Shown in pieces: positions 1 through 9,165 of a DNA stretch of 64,000 nucleotides (positions are counted from its first letter, which is position 1; the number at the start of each line of letters is the position of its first letter). The DNA lies in contig NZ_JAAIKB010000012.1 in the NCBI RefSeq assembly GCF_011040385.1, positions 1-64,000 of the forward strand, written 5' to 3'. Source of the stretch: Falsiroseomonas algicola. Lineage in GTDB: Bacteria > Pseudomonadota > Alphaproteobacteria > Acetobacterales > Acetobacteraceae. Both the position numbers and the translations under genes were made by a program. The notes beneath the pieces were generated by a model. The model was given only the letters and a program-made list of their open reading frames with translations, did no database searches and was not told where the DNA came from.

Positions 1-38
1 GCGACGGCCGGGCCGGATACAAAGACGCACCTCGTGCT

Positions 39-113
39 GCGGGCGTAGTTCAGAGGTAGAACGTCAGCTTCCCAAGCTGAATGTCGTGGGTTCGATTCCC
101 ATCGCCCGCTCCA
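39..113 (+). tRNA. tRNA-Gly (anticodon CCC)
   Basis: The acceptor stem GCGGGCG (39-45) pairs fully with CGCCCGC (103-109), followed by discriminator T and an encoded CCA (111-113). The anticodon stem TCAGC/GCTGA encloses the loop TTCCCAA, giving anticodon CCC. The T-arm GTGGG-TTCGATT-CCCAT is canonical. The tRNA reads GGG glycine codons. Nothing recognisable lies in the 38 bases before it. Confidence 0.96.
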
Positions 114-153
114 CCCCCCCCTTCCTGCCATCGCGTCGCCCGGTCGCCGACCT

Positions 154-1233
154 TCAGGCGATGCCGGCGGCGATCCGCTGGGTGACCTCGTTGAACCCCC
201 AGAAGCTGCGCAGCGACAGCCGGATCTTGCTGGGGCCCAGGAAGCCGCGGTGGATGGGCGCGGCGGGCAGGTGGCCGGCGAACAGCCGCTGCCAGAAGGC
301 GACATGCAGGTATTCGTGCGCGAGGGGCACATAGGCGCCGGTCCCCTGCGACTCCGGCCAGAAGGCGTAGGGAAAGCGCCCGAGATGGGTGCCGCGCTTG
401 CCGAAATAGCGCGCCTCGACGGAGACGCTGGAGGTGATGGAGACGATCTCGGCGATCTGTTCGCTCGACGCCACCCGGTAGAAATTCTCCTCGACCGGCA
501 CGACGCGATGGAAGGGCACCCTGGCGAAGATGCCGAAATCGTCGCGGTTGAAGGGGTGGGGCTTGAAGCCCGCACGCTCGACGGTCTGGAAGCGCCTGGT
601 GTCGTAGGGCAGGGGCGCGGTCGCGAAATCGACCAGCTCTCCGTCATGGATCAGCACCTTGTCGTCGGCTGTCTGCCCGAAGAAGACCACCCGCACATCC
701 TTCGGGATGCCGATCGTGTCCTTCATCAAGCCGCCACGCAGCAGCGCCGCCTCGCGGAAGAACACCTCCTCCGCGATACCGAACTCCGTCAGGCGATGCT
801 GCACATCCGGATCGGAACTGCGGAAGCCGAGCACCACGTCATCGAGGAAGCGCACGGGATGCAGCACCACGTCGATGAAGCGGATGCCGAGGATCTCGAG
901 GCTGCGCAGCAGCAGCTGGTTGCCCTCGAACAGCACGACGCAATCCGCATCGCCGTAGATCGCCTGCACGTAGTCGAGAAAGGCGGGCGTCGGTTCCGCG
1001 TGGTAGAGCGCGGCCCAGCTTCGCACGCTGCATTCGCGGTCGAAGCGGGAATAGGCGTCCCACAGGGAGAAATGCTCGGGCTGGCCGAGGATGGGCTCGA
1101 CCGGCGCGCCCACGGCCTCCGCGATCGCCCAGCCCAGGATGGTGTGCAGCCAGCGGATGTTGCCGTTCTGCTTGGCGGCGTTCCCGCCATGGTCATAGGG
1201 GCGGAGCACGTCGCCGGAAATCGCGATCCTCAT
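154..1233 (-). CDS. Possible glycan-processing protein, GT-B-like
   Basis: This is a 359-residue soluble protein with no signal peptide or membrane segment. The start ATG at 1233 overlaps the stop of the upstream glycosyltransferase (ATGA), so the two are translationally coupled. A longer open frame to 1701 only shadows that neighbour. The N-terminus MRIAISGDVLRPYD and a KPHP segment near residue 230 recall the KxHP-type motifs of some GT-B capsule and sialic-acid enzymes, but I cannot assign a family. Its position as the last gene of a three-gene glycan cluster suggests polysaccharide modification. This function is inferred from context. Confidence 0.6.
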   Translation of the reverse strand: MRIAISGDVLRPYDHGGNAAKQNGNIRWLHTILGWAIAEAVGAPVEPILGQPEHFSLWDAYSRFDRECSVRSWAALYHAEPTPAFLDYVQAIYGDADCVVLFEGNQLLLRSLEILGIRFIDVVLHPVRFLDDVVLGFRSSDPDVQHRLTEFGIAEEVFFREAALLRGGLMKDTIGIPKDVRVVFFGQTADDKVLIHDGELVDFATAPLPYDTRRFQTVERAGFKPHPFNRDDFGIFARVPFHRVVPVEENFYRVASSEQIAEIVSITSSVSVEARYFGKRGTHLGRFPYAFWPESQGTGAYVPLAHEYLHVAFWQRLFAGHLPAAPIHRGFLGPSKIRLSLRSFWGFNEVTQRIAAGIA

Positions 1234-2351
1234 GCCGCGATGCCGGTGACGCAGGCGGCGAGGCGCTGGATGGTCGCGGCGTGGCGGGTGCTGTAGCGCG
1301 CCTCGATGAAGGCGGGCGCGCGTTCCGCCAGTTCCAGCCGCGCGGCGGGGTCGTGCAGGAGGTGCCGCAGGTGCAGCACGAACTCCTCTCGCGTCCGGGC
1401 CAGCAGGAAGGGCGCCGTGGCGGGATCGTGGGGCACACCGCGCAGGGCTTCGCCGGTGACGACGGAAGGGATGCCGAAGCCGGCGTATTCGATCGTCTTC
1501 ACCTTGAGCCCGCCGCCGTAATAGACGGGGTTGATGGCGATGTCGGCATCGAGATAGGCGGCTTCCAGCGCTTCCCGCTGCAGCCGGCCGTGCCGCACCA
1601 CGCCCTGGACCTCCGCGGGGATGGAGGCGCCGACGGCGCCGACGACGTCGAGCCGCAGGTCGCCCTGCCGGACGAGGGGCCAGACCTCGCGGCAGAACCA
1701 CCGCATGCCATCCGCATTCATCGGGCTGTTGCCGCCGACGAACAGGACGGAGACCGGGCGGCTGCGATAGCGGCGCGGCGGTGGCGGCGCCACCATGAGG
1801 GGCAGGTAGAGGACGCGCGCCCGCCCCAGCGCCCGGCCGAGATGCTCCAGATCCTCGCCCTGGATGGCCAGGATGCAGTCGAAGCGGTGCAGGATGCGGA
1901 GCTCGTCCTGGGCGGTGATGTCGATATGGTGCTTCCTGCCGAAGCGCGCGAAGGTCCTGGCGCGCTGGGACATCACGTCATGCGTGTCCAGCACCTTGAA
2001 GGGCGGCGCGCCGGCGCAGAGCGCGAGATAGGCGGTCGTGACGTATTCGTAGATGCCGAGCTGCGGGCGGTGCTGCTGGCAGAACGCCGCGAAGGCGGCC
2101 GCGGTGGCCGCATCGAAGCCGAATTCGATCCCCTTGGGCTGTTCCGGCTTCTGGCCGGGCGGGACCTCGATCGCGGTGGAGGAATAGACAGGAACGGGCG
2201 TGGCCTTGGGCACCTCGCGCTGCGTCCTGTTGATGAAGAAGACCCCGACCCTGGCCGAAGGGGCGAGGGCGGTGACGAGCTGGTGGATCCGCTCCTCGCT
2301 GCCCAGCGAGCGTTCCCAGAAGGCGACATCCGTGACGAAGACCACATCCAC
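1230..2351 (-). CDS. Glycosyltransferase, GT4-like (group 1)
   Basis: A 373-residue enzyme that probably transfers a sugar from a nucleotide-sugar donor onto a surface glycan. The C-terminal half has the Rossmann donor-binding arrangement: VSVLFVGGNSPMNADG, then a VRHGRL segment, then DADIAINPVYYGGGLKVKTIEY and the closing GIPSVVTGEA. These match GT4/PF13692 proteins. I place the start at GTG 2351, preceded by GAGGG; a CTG at 2360 overlapping the upstream TGA is an alternative. The reading frame continues upstream only as a shadow. It overlaps the next gene by ATGA. Acceptor and donor are unknown. Confidence 0.8.
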   Translation of the reverse strand: MDVVFVTDVAFWERSLGSEERIHQLVTALAPSARVGVFFINRTQREVPKATPVPVYSSTAIEVPPGQKPEQPKGIEFGFDAATAAAFAAFCQQHRPQLGIYEYVTTAYLALCAGAPPFKVLDTHDVMSQRARTFARFGRKHHIDITAQDELRILHRFDCILAIQGEDLEHLGRALGRARVLYLPLMVAPPPPRRYRSRPVSVLFVGGNSPMNADGMRWFCREVWPLVRQGDLRLDVVGAVGASIPAEVQGVVRHGRLQREALEAAYLDADIAINPVYYGGGLKVKTIEYAGFGIPSVVTGEALRGVPHDPATAPFLLARTREEFVLHLRHLLHDPAARLELAERAPAFIEARYSTRHAATIQRLAACVTGIAA

Positions 2352-2356
2352 GGCGG

Positions 2357-3298
2357 TCAGGCCCTCGCGATCTCGATCCTGGACATCGCGATGCCGAGCT
2401 TCCGCGTATCGGCGCCCGTGCCCATGGAGGACGGGGATTCCATCATCTTCAGGGCGAAGGACAGGACATCGTATTCCTCGTCGGCGGTCTCCGGCAGGTC
2501 GACCACCGCTTCCCACAGCCCGTCCTCCTGCCCCCGTGCCAGGTCGAGCGCGACGCGGCCCATGCGGATGGCGAGATGGAAGCGGATATCTATCCAGGGC
2601 GGCGACCACATCTGGAAGGTGAACCGCAGCCGTCCGCCGCGGAGATTCGGCACCAGCACGGTGGAGACCGGCCCGGGCCCGGACCAGCGCAGCGTCACCG
2701 CGCCCTGCTGCTCCCGCGGGTGCCAGTTGCGACCGATGAACTGCCGGTCGGATGCGAAGAGCACGACGAGAGGCTCCGGCCGCGCCGCCTTCTCCTCCGC
2801 CGGCAGGTGTGCGGTCGGCAGGGGATCGATGCGCAGGACCTCGTGCAGGGGGCGGTGATGGGCGTTGAGCTGCCGGTCGAGGAGATAGACGAGGCCCGTG
2901 AGGGTGGCGATCTTCCGGTTCTGCACCTCGATCACCTGGCGCATGGCGTCGAGCATGGCGGCCTGGTCTCCCGCGCCCGCGAGCCGGGCCAGGGCCGGCG
3001 CCGAGGCCTGCTCGATGTCGGCCAGGGCACGTGCGCCGGCATGGGCGAGGAGGAGGGAATCGAAGCTCCCTTCGGGTGGCTGCGCCGCGTGCCCGTCCAG
3101 CTCCGCCAGGGACACGTCGCGGAACCGGCCCGGACCCGGTGCCGTGCCGTGCCGTGCGGGGGCGCCGGTATCGAGGTCTGTCGGCTGGCCGCGATCCGTG
3201 GCAGGGCCAGGCGATGCCGGATCGGGCGGGGCGGTGCCGCTTCCTTGCCGTCGCTCAAGCTCATGGAGGTCACCGGCGTGATCGCGGAGAGGTCGCAT
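2357..3298 (-). CDS. Hypothetical protein heading the glycan cluster
   Basis: About 313 residues from ATG 3298; an in-frame start at 3433 would add 45 low-complexity residues. The first 100 residues are rich in Pro, Arg, Asp and Gln and look disordered. The middle is helical (RQVIEVQNRKIATLTGLVYLL). The C-terminal 150 residues look beta-rich, with several Trp residues (for example FTFQMWSPPW), and resemble a carbohydrate-binding or jelly-roll-like module. No family is recognised. It sits immediately upstream of the GT4 gene and is probably cotranscribed with it. Confidence 0.6.
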   Translation of the reverse strand: MRPLRDHAGDLHELERRQGSGTAPPDPASPGPATDRGQPTDLDTGAPARHGTAPGPGRFRDVSLAELDGHAAQPPEGSFDSLLLAHAGARALADIEQASAPALARLAGAGDQAAMLDAMRQVIEVQNRKIATLTGLVYLLDRQLNAHHRPLHEVLRIDPLPTAHLPAEEKAARPEPLVVLFASDRQFIGRNWHPREQQGAVTLRWSGPGPVSTVLVPNLRGGRLRFTFQMWSPPWIDIRFHLAIRMGRVALDLARGQEDGLWEAVVDLPETADEEYDVLSFALKMMESPSSMGTGADTRKLGIAMSRIEIARA

Positions 3299-3561
3299 CA
3301 GGGCTCGCCCAGGCCGTTGCCGCTGCTGTCTATCACTGTCCCCTGGGGTTGCGGAAGGCGGCCCCTGGTTGCGCCAGGGATGAGCGGCGACCGGGCTGGC
3401 GAAGCGGGGTTCAATGCCCATCGGCTGCCACACCTTCCCTTTTGGTCAACCATTGCTTGACGGCACGGCAATTGCTGCCGCCGGGCCGTCTTGAGGCGTG
3501 ATCCCCTGGGATGCATGCTGCGCACCGTGTTTCGCGGTTCAGTCGACGGAAGGGGTTGCAC

Positions 3562-4548
3562 ATGACGACGGCAGAGGCTGCCCTGCTTCCGGACAGACTC
3601 CCCCTGGTGGACCTGGCGGGCCTCGGCACGCCGGAGGGCGACGCCGCCATCGCGAAGGAACTGGATGCGGCCTTCGGCGGCATCGGCTTCGCCTATTTCG
3701 CCAACACCCCGATCAGCCTGGCGCAGCAGGACGCCATCTTCGCGGCGTCCCGCGCCTTCCACGCCCTGCCCGATGCCGCCAAGCGCGCCATCGACATGAA
3801 CGAGTTCCACCGCGGCTACATGGCGCCCAAGACCTCCGTCATCCAGACGTCGTCCGTGGCGAAGGTGACGAAGCCCAACTACTCCGAGAGCTTCATGTTC
3901 ATGCATGAGGTGCCGGCGGATGACCCGCGATTCGGCCTGCCGCTGCAGGGGCCGAACCAGTGGCCGGCGGAACTGCCTTCCTTTCGCACGGAGGTCCTGG
4001 CCTACCAGGCCGCGATGGAGGATTTCTGCCGCCTGCTGCTGCGCCCGGTCGCCATCGCGCTCGGCCTCGCCCCCGACACGCTGCTGCCCTTCTTCGAGAA
4101 GCCGACGACTTTCCTGCGGATGCTGCACTACCCGCCGCAGCCGCCGGACAGCGCGGATGACGAATTCGGATCGGCGCCCCACACCGACTACGGCTTCCTG
4201 ACCATCCTGCTGCAGGACATGTCGGGCGGGCTGGAGGTGCGGCGGAAGGATGGTGCCTGGCTGAAGGCGACGCCGATCCGCGGCACCTATGTGGTGAACG
4301 TGGCGGACATGCTGGCGCGCTGGACCAATGGCCGCTGGCAATCGACGCCGCACCGCGTGAAGAACCTCTCAGGCGGGGACCGCTATTCCTGCCCCTATTT
4401 CTTCGACATGGACATGGATGCGCGGGTGGAATGCCTGCCCACCTGCACCGATGCCGCCAACCCGCCGCGCTTCCCGCCCGTGCTCTATGGCGACTACCTG
4501 CTGGAGAGGCTGAACAAGAACTACGCCTATCGCCAGCCAGCCGCCTGA
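3562..4548 (+). CDS. Isopenicillin-N-synthase-type Fe(II)/2OG dioxygenase
   Basis: A 328-residue non-haem iron oxygenase that couples oxidation of a small molecule to 2-oxoglutarate decarboxylation. The facial triad is visible: H207 and D209 in PHTDYGF, and H264 in TPHRVKN. R274 in RYSCPYF is the expected 2OG-binding Arg-x-Ser. The N-terminus (LPLVDLAGLG, GFAYFAN) is typical of the DIOX_N domain. I chose ATG 3562 because GAAGGGG lies 7 bases upstream; the frame opens earlier at 3511. It directly precedes an ABC importer and may act on its cargo. The substrate is unknown. Confidence 0.88.
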   Translation: MTTAEAALLPDRLPLVDLAGLGTPEGDAAIAKELDAAFGGIGFAYFANTPISLAQQDAIFAASRAFHALPDAAKRAIDMNEFHRGYMAPKTSVIQTSSVAKVTKPNYSESFMFMHEVPADDPRFGLPLQGPNQWPAELPSFRTEVLAYQAAMEDFCRLLLRPVAIALGLAPDTLLPFFEKPTTFLRMLHYPPQPPDSADDEFGSAPHTDYGFLTILLQDMSGGLEVRRKDGAWLKATPIRGTYVVNVADMLARWTNGRWQSTPHRVKNLSGGDRYSCPYFFDMDMDARVECLPTCTDAANPPRFPPVLYGDYLLERLNKNYAYRQPAA

Positions 4549-4591
4549 CCATGCCGACCTGCCCCGCCACGCCGCCGAAGGATTGCCTGCC

Positions 4592-5623
4592 ATGATGATG
4601 ACCCGCCGCGCCGCCTTGGCCGGTGCCGCCGCCCTTGCCGCCGCGACGCGCGCCGAGGCGCAGTCCGGCGCGCCCTTCGTCATCAACACCTATGGCGGGC
4701 GGTGGGAGCAGTTCTGGCGCAGCGCCATCGTGCCGAAGCTGAGCCAGGCCATCGGGCGGCCCGTGCGGCTCGACATCGGCGTCGGCAGCGGCTGGGTGAC
4801 GAATTTCCGCGCAGCCGGCCGGGGCGCTTCCCCCTTCCCGGGGCTGATGACCAATGAACGCTTCTCCGTGCTGCTGCGGCAGGAGGATTTCTTCGCCCCC
4901 CTGCCGGAAGCGCGCATCCCGAACCTCGCGAATTTGCTGCCGGTGGCGCGCAGCGCCGGCGACAAGGGCGTGATCGGCATGATCTCGCCGATCGGGATCG
5001 CCTACCGCACCGACATGGTGCGCGTGCCGCCGAAGAGCTGGCGGGAGCTGTGGGATCCCCGCTATCGCGGGCAGCTCGGCCTCTATTCCATCACCAATTC
5101 GGCGGCGATCATGCTGCTGATGCAGGCGGGCACGATGTTCGGGCGCGGCCCGGACGACCTGGACACGGGCATCGCCAAGATGGCGGAACTGAAGCCCTTC
5201 CCGCAGGTCGCCTTCTCCGGCCAGATCGCGCCGCTGCTGGCGCAGGGCCAGGTGGCGATCGCGCCGCTGGACTATGGGGAGGTCATTCCCCTGAAGCGCC
5301 GCGGCGTGCCGATCGAGATCGTGCAGCCCGAGGACGGGCTGATGATGTTCGACCAGACCTTCGCCATCGCCGCCAGCGCCAATGCCGCGGACCAGGAGGC
5401 GATGGCGAAGTACATCGACCTGATGCTGTCGCCCGATCTGCAGCTGCAGCTGGCACGGGAGTTCTTCGTCGCACCCGTCAACACCACCGTCGCCATCCCG
5501 CAGGATCTGGCCGATGCCCTGCCCATCACGCAGGAGGCGTTGCGGAAGACCCTGACCTTCGACTGGGCGCTGGCCGCGCGGATGGCGACGCAGATGAATG
5601 AGCGCTGGGCACGGGCGATCTGA
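4592..5623 (+). CDS. ABC importer substrate-binding protein, polyamine/iron type
   Basis: A 343-residue periplasmic protein of extracellular solute-binding family 1 (PotD/FbpA-like). The N-terminus MMMTRRAALAGAAALAA looks like a Tat-type signal ending near AEAQ. The mature protein opens with PFVINTYGG and contains the IGIAYRTDMV and WRELWDPRYRGQLGL segments characteristic of this family. ATG 4592 follows GAAGGA; a TTG at 4583 is possible. It is followed by an ATPase and two permeases in one operon. The ligand cannot be told from sequence. Confidence 0.9.
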   Translation: MMMTRRAALAGAAALAAATRAEAQSGAPFVINTYGGRWEQFWRSAIVPKLSQAIGRPVRLDIGVGSGWVTNFRAAGRGASPFPGLMTNERFSVLLRQEDFFAPLPEARIPNLANLLPVARSAGDKGVIGMISPIGIAYRTDMVRVPPKSWRELWDPRYRGQLGLYSITNSAAIMLLMQAGTMFGRGPDDLDTGIAKMAELKPFPQVAFSGQIAPLLAQGQVAIAPLDYGEVIPLKRRGVPIEIVQPEDGLMMFDQTFAIAASANAADQEAMAKYIDLMLSPDLQLQLAREFFVAPVNTTVAIPQDLADALPITQEALRKTLTFDWALAARMATQMNERWARAI

Positions 5624-5650
5624 AGGCGGCGCGGCGCGGGGGGCGCCGGC

Positions 5651-6718
5651 GTGACCCAGATCGACATCATCGGCCTGACCAAGCGCTACGGCACGACGCT
5701 GGCGCTGGATGGCGTGACCCTGCAGGCGCGGGAGGGAGAGCTGGTCTCCCTGCTCGGCCCGTCGGGCTGCGGCAAGACGACGACGCTGCGCTGCATCGCG
5801 GGCTTCATGGATCCGGATGGCGGGGACATCCTGGCCGATGGCGCCAGCGTCACCGACCTGCCGCCGCAGAGGCGCGACTTCGGCGTGGTGTTCCAGAACT
5901 ACGCGCTGTTCCCGCACCTGACGGTGTTCGAGAACGTGGCCTATGGCCTCGGCGTGCGGCGGGTGCCGAAGGCGGAACAGCGGACCCGCGTGGCGGAGGC
6001 GCTGGCGATGGTCCGCCTCCAGGGGCTGGAGGATCGGCTGCCCCGCGCCCTGTCGGGCGGGCAGCAGCAGCGGGTCGCGCTGGCCCGCGCGCTGGTGATC
6101 CGCCCGCGGCTGCTGCTGCTGGATGAGCCACTGGCCAACCTCGATGCAAGGCTGCGGGAGGAGGTGCGTTGGCTGATCCGGGACGTGCAGCAGCGCGCCC
6201 GCATCACCGCCTTCTACGTCACGCATGACCAGGCGGAGGCGATGGCGCTGTCCGACCGCATCGCCGTCATGAAGGCCGGGCGCGTGGCGCAATTCGCGAC
6301 GCCACGGGAGATCTACCAGCGCCCGGCGGAGGCCTATGTGGCGCGCTTCACCGGGGAGGCCAACATCATCCCCGTCCGGCCGCGCGACCGCACGGCGGGG
6401 GGCGGCTTCCACGTGCCCTTCGGCGGCGTGGTGCTGCCGGTGTCGGGGGTGGAGGGCATCCGCCCCGGCGACGCCGCCATGCTGATGCTGCGGCCGGAGG
6501 CGCTGTCCATCACCGATCCCGGCGCGCCCGACGCCATTCCCGCCCTGGTGCTGGGGGCCGCCTTCCTCGGCGCCGCGCTGGCCTGCGAGGTCTCGCTGGC
6601 CGATGGCATGCGGCTGCGCTTGCAGGCGAGCCCCCATGGCACGGTGCAGCCCGGCATGACGGTGGGGCTGGCGGTGGATACCGCCCATGCCTGGCTGATG
6701 CCGGATATCCCCCAGTGA
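5651..6718 (+). CDS. ABC importer ATPase, PotA-like
   Basis: A 355-residue cytoplasmic ATPase energising the importer. Walker A GPSGCGKT is at 36-43, the Q-loop VVFQNYALFPH at 79-89, signature LSGGQ at 134-138, Walker B LLLLDEP at 154-160 and the H-loop in YVTHDQAEAM. The C-terminal ~110 residues form a TOBE domain, as in PotA/FbpC. The start codon is GTG. The stop overlaps the GTG start of the first permease, so the subunits are coupled. Confidence 0.93.
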   Translation: MTQIDIIGLTKRYGTTLALDGVTLQAREGELVSLLGPSGCGKTTTLRCIAGFMDPDGGDILADGASVTDLPPQRRDFGVVFQNYALFPHLTVFENVAYGLGVRRVPKAEQRTRVAEALAMVRLQGLEDRLPRALSGGQQQRVALARALVIRPRLLLLDEPLANLDARLREEVRWLIRDVQQRARITAFYVTHDQAEAMALSDRIAVMKAGRVAQFATPREIYQRPAEAYVARFTGEANIIPVRPRDRTAGGGFHVPFGGVVLPVSGVEGIRPGDAAMLMLRPEALSITDPGAPDAIPALVLGAAFLGAALACEVSLADGMRLRLQASPHGTVQPGMTVGLAVDTAHAWLMPDIPQ

Positions 6719-7569
6719 AGCGGCTCCTGCCGCGACTTCTCCTGGGCCTGCCGGCGGTGGCGCTGCTCACGCTGTTCTTCGTGCTGCCCTATGTCGAGAT
6801 GGTGGCGATGAGCTTCCGGGCGCCGGCCTTCGGCCAGCCCTTCGGCAGCGGCCACACGCTGATGCATTACGGGCGCGCGCTCGGCGATCCGCTCTATACC
6901 GGCGCGCTGGTGCGCAGCCTGCTGACGGGGGCGCTGATCACGGCGCTCTGCCTGCTGGTGTCCTTCCCGCTGGCGCTGCACCTGTCCCGCCTGCAGGGGC
7001 GCTGGCATGTGGTGTTCTATGCCTGCATCGTCTCCCCCCTGCTGATCGGCGTGCTGGTGCGGAATTTCGGCTGGATGGTGCTGGTGGCGGTGGATGGCCC
7101 CTTCAACCGCTGGGCGATGGCGGCGGGGCTGATCGAGCGGCCGGTGCGCGTGCTGTTCACCCAGGGCATCGTGGTGATGGCGCTGGTGCATGTCTTCACG
7201 CCCTTCATGGTGCTGCCCATCGCAACCGCGCTGCGCAATGTGCGGCCGGAGTTGCGCGAAGCTTCCGCCTCGCTCGGCGCCGGCGCCTTCGAGACCTTCC
7301 GGCGGGTGACGCTGCCGCTGTCCTTCCCCGGGGTGCAGGCGGGGGTCACGTTGGTCTTCGTGCTGTCGGTCGCCGCCTATGTCACGCCGGCGCTGCTGGG
7401 CGGGCAGGGCATCGCCTACATGCCGGCCGTGGTGGTGCGGGAATTGATCGGGTCCTTCGCCTGGCCCTTCGGCGCGGCGCTGGCCGTCATCATGGCGGCC
7501 TCCACGCTGGCGGTCGTCACGGTCTTCACCCTGGCGACGCACCGCCTGGCGGAGCGCACGCGCGCATGA
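6715..7569 (+). CDS. ABC importer permease 1, PotB-like
   Basis: A 284-residue inner-membrane permease with about six hydrophobic segments. The EAA loop is at LREASASLGAGAFETFRRVTLP, near the middle of the C-terminal half, and contacts the ATPase. It starts at a GTG that overlaps the ATPase stop (GTGA) and ends in an ATGA overlap with the second permease. The family is PotB/HrtB-like inner-membrane components of polyamine- or iron-type importers. Confidence 0.92.
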   Translation: MKRLLPRLLLGLPAVALLTLFFVLPYVEMVAMSFRAPAFGQPFGSGHTLMHYGRALGDPLYTGALVRSLLTGALITALCLLVSFPLALHLSRLQGRWHVVFYACIVSPLLIGVLVRNFGWMVLVAVDGPFNRWAMAAGLIERPVRVLFTQGIVVMALVHVFTPFMVLPIATALRNVRPELREASASLGAGAFETFRRVTLPLSFPGVQAGVTLVFVLSVAAYVTPALLGGQGIAYMPAVVVRELIGSFAWPFGAALAVIMAASTLAVVTVFTLATHRLAERTRA

Positions 7570-8342
7570 GCCGGGCGCTTTCCGCCGCCGTGCTCGGCGT
7601 GATCTATGCCTTCCTGCTGCTGCCGCTGGTGGCGGTGGTGGCGGCCTCGCTGACGGCTGGCGAATTGATGCGCGTGCCGCCGGAGGGCCTCTCGCTCAAG
7701 TGGTTCCAGCGCTTCCTGGCCAGCGAGACCTTCCGGGAAGCGCTGCTGCTCTCCCTCCAGGTCGCGCTGACCACGGTGGTGGTGACGGTGGTGCTGGCGA
7801 CGCTGGCGGCGCTCTGCCACCGCGCGCTGTCGCGCCGGCTCGCCGCCAGCTTCCGCCTGGCTATGACCCTGCCGCTGCTGCTGCCGGAACTGCTGACGGC
7901 GATCGGGCTGCTGTTCTTCCTGAACTCCATCGGCCTCGGCAAGACGCTGACGGGGTTGCAGGTCGCGCATGTCGTCATCGCCTTCCCCTTCGCCTTCCTG
8001 GCCATCGTGGCGGCGCTGGAGCAGGTGGACCCGGCGATGGAGGAGGCCTCCGCCAGCCTCGGCGCGGGGGGCTTCGAGACCTTCCGGCGCGTGCTGCTGC
8101 CGCTGGCAAGGCCGGGGATGCTGACGGGCGGGCTCTTCGCCTTCATCGTCAGCTTCGACATGTTCACGATTTCACTTCTGCTCAAGCCGGTCGGGGGCAA
8201 TACCCTGCCGCTCGCGCTGTTCGATTTCCTGACCTACGATTTCGATCCCACCGCGGCCGCGGCCGCGACGCTGTCGGTCCTGTTCGCCGTCATCGGCGTG
8301 GTGGCGATCGAGCGCATGGTGGGGCTCCGGCGCGCCTTCTGA
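7566..8342 (+). CDS. ABC importer permease 2, PotC-like
   Basis: A 258-residue permease with six predicted membrane segments and an EAA loop (MEEASASLGAGGFETFRRV). It completes the heterodimeric channel with the preceding gene, which it overlaps by 4 bases. It ends the transporter operon; an 87-base gap follows before the hydrolase. Confidence 0.92.
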   Translation: MSRALSAAVLGVIYAFLLLPLVAVVAASLTAGELMRVPPEGLSLKWFQRFLASETFREALLLSLQVALTTVVVTVVLATLAALCHRALSRRLAASFRLAMTLPLLLPELLTAIGLLFFLNSIGLGKTLTGLQVAHVVIAFPFAFLAIVAALEQVDPAMEEASASLGAGGFETFRRVLLPLARPGMLTGGLFAFIVSFDMFTISLLLKPVGGNTLPLALFDFLTYDFDPTAAAAATLSVLFAVIGVVAIERMVGLRRAF

Positions 8343-8429
8343 ACCGCGCGGGCGGTGGTCCCATCGCGCCATTCCCATCGGCGGTGGTGATTTGTTATGC
8401 TTCATCACAATGAACAAGAGGGACGTGCC

Positions 8430-9131
8430 ATGGCAGATGACCTGCAGAAGCTCGCGAAATGGCGGGGCTTCGTGCCGGATGAGGAGCTGGAGACCTACCG
8501 CAAGGGCGGCTTCGCGCGGCGCATCGGCATCGGGCGGCGCCCGGCGCTGCTGAACATCGACACCACCTACATGTTCGTCGATCCCGCCTATTCGCAATGC
8601 GGGCGGGAGATGCCGCAACTGCTGGCGGCGCTGACGCGGCTGACCGCGCTGTTCCGCCGGCTCGACCTGCCGATCTACTACTCCCGGCGCGACGACCGCA
8701 CCCATCCGAGCTATCGCGGCATCTGGAACCTGAAGCTCGGCACCGCCGGGGACTACCAGTACAGCCGCGATCCCCGTGCCGATGAATGGCCGGAGGCCTA
8801 TGCGCCGCGGGAACAGGACCGCGTGGTGATGAAGAACAAGCCCTCCTGCTTCTTCGCGACGCCGCTCGAGGCCTTCCTCCGCTACGACGAGGTCGATACC
8901 GTCATCATCTGCGGCATCAGCACCTCCGGCTGTGTCCGCGCCGGCGCCATGGACGCCTTCTCCCACAATTTCCGCACCGTGCTGGTGGAGGATGCCTGCG
9001 GGGACCGCAGCCCCAGCGCGCATCGCGCCAACCTCTTCGACCTCGACATGAAGTTCGCGGATGTGGAGAGCCTGGACTATGTGGAGCGGGAGCTGACGGC
9101 GCGCTTCGCGCTGCCCCGCGCGGCGGAGTGA
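8430..9131 (+). CDS. Cysteine hydrolase, isochorismatase/carbamoylsarcosinase fold
   Basis: A 233-residue enzyme of the isochorismatase-like hydrolase family, which cleaves amides or carbamoyl groups. The catalytic triad is visible: D44 in LLNIDTTYMF, K135 in VVMKNKPS and the nucleophile C168 in GISTSGCVRAGA, preceded by the expected cis-peptide Gly-Ile-Ser-Thr. ATG 8430 has GAGGGA upstream, so I prefer it to the 8397 opening. It is downstream of the ABC importer on the same strand, so it may hydrolyse the imported nitrogen compound. The exact substrate is unknown. Confidence 0.88.
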   Translation: MADDLQKLAKWRGFVPDEELETYRKGGFARRIGIGRRPALLNIDTTYMFVDPAYSQCGREMPQLLAALTRLTALFRRLDLPIYYSRRDDRTHPSYRGIWNLKLGTAGDYQYSRDPRADEWPEAYAPREQDRVVMKNKPSCFFATPLEAFLRYDEVDTVIICGISTSGCVRAGAMDAFSHNFRTVLVEDACGDRSPSAHRANLFDLDMKFADVESLDYVERELTARFALPRAAE

Positions 9132-9165
9132 CGGCGTTGCGCCTGATCGGGCCACGGCGGCGCTG

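Noticed and set aside
3899-6688. Very long open frame (929 codons) on the minus strand opposite the oxygenase and ABC genes
   Set aside because: High-GC antisense shadow: the translation is low-complexity Arg/Ala/His/Gly, while the plus strand encodes recognisable families over the whole span.
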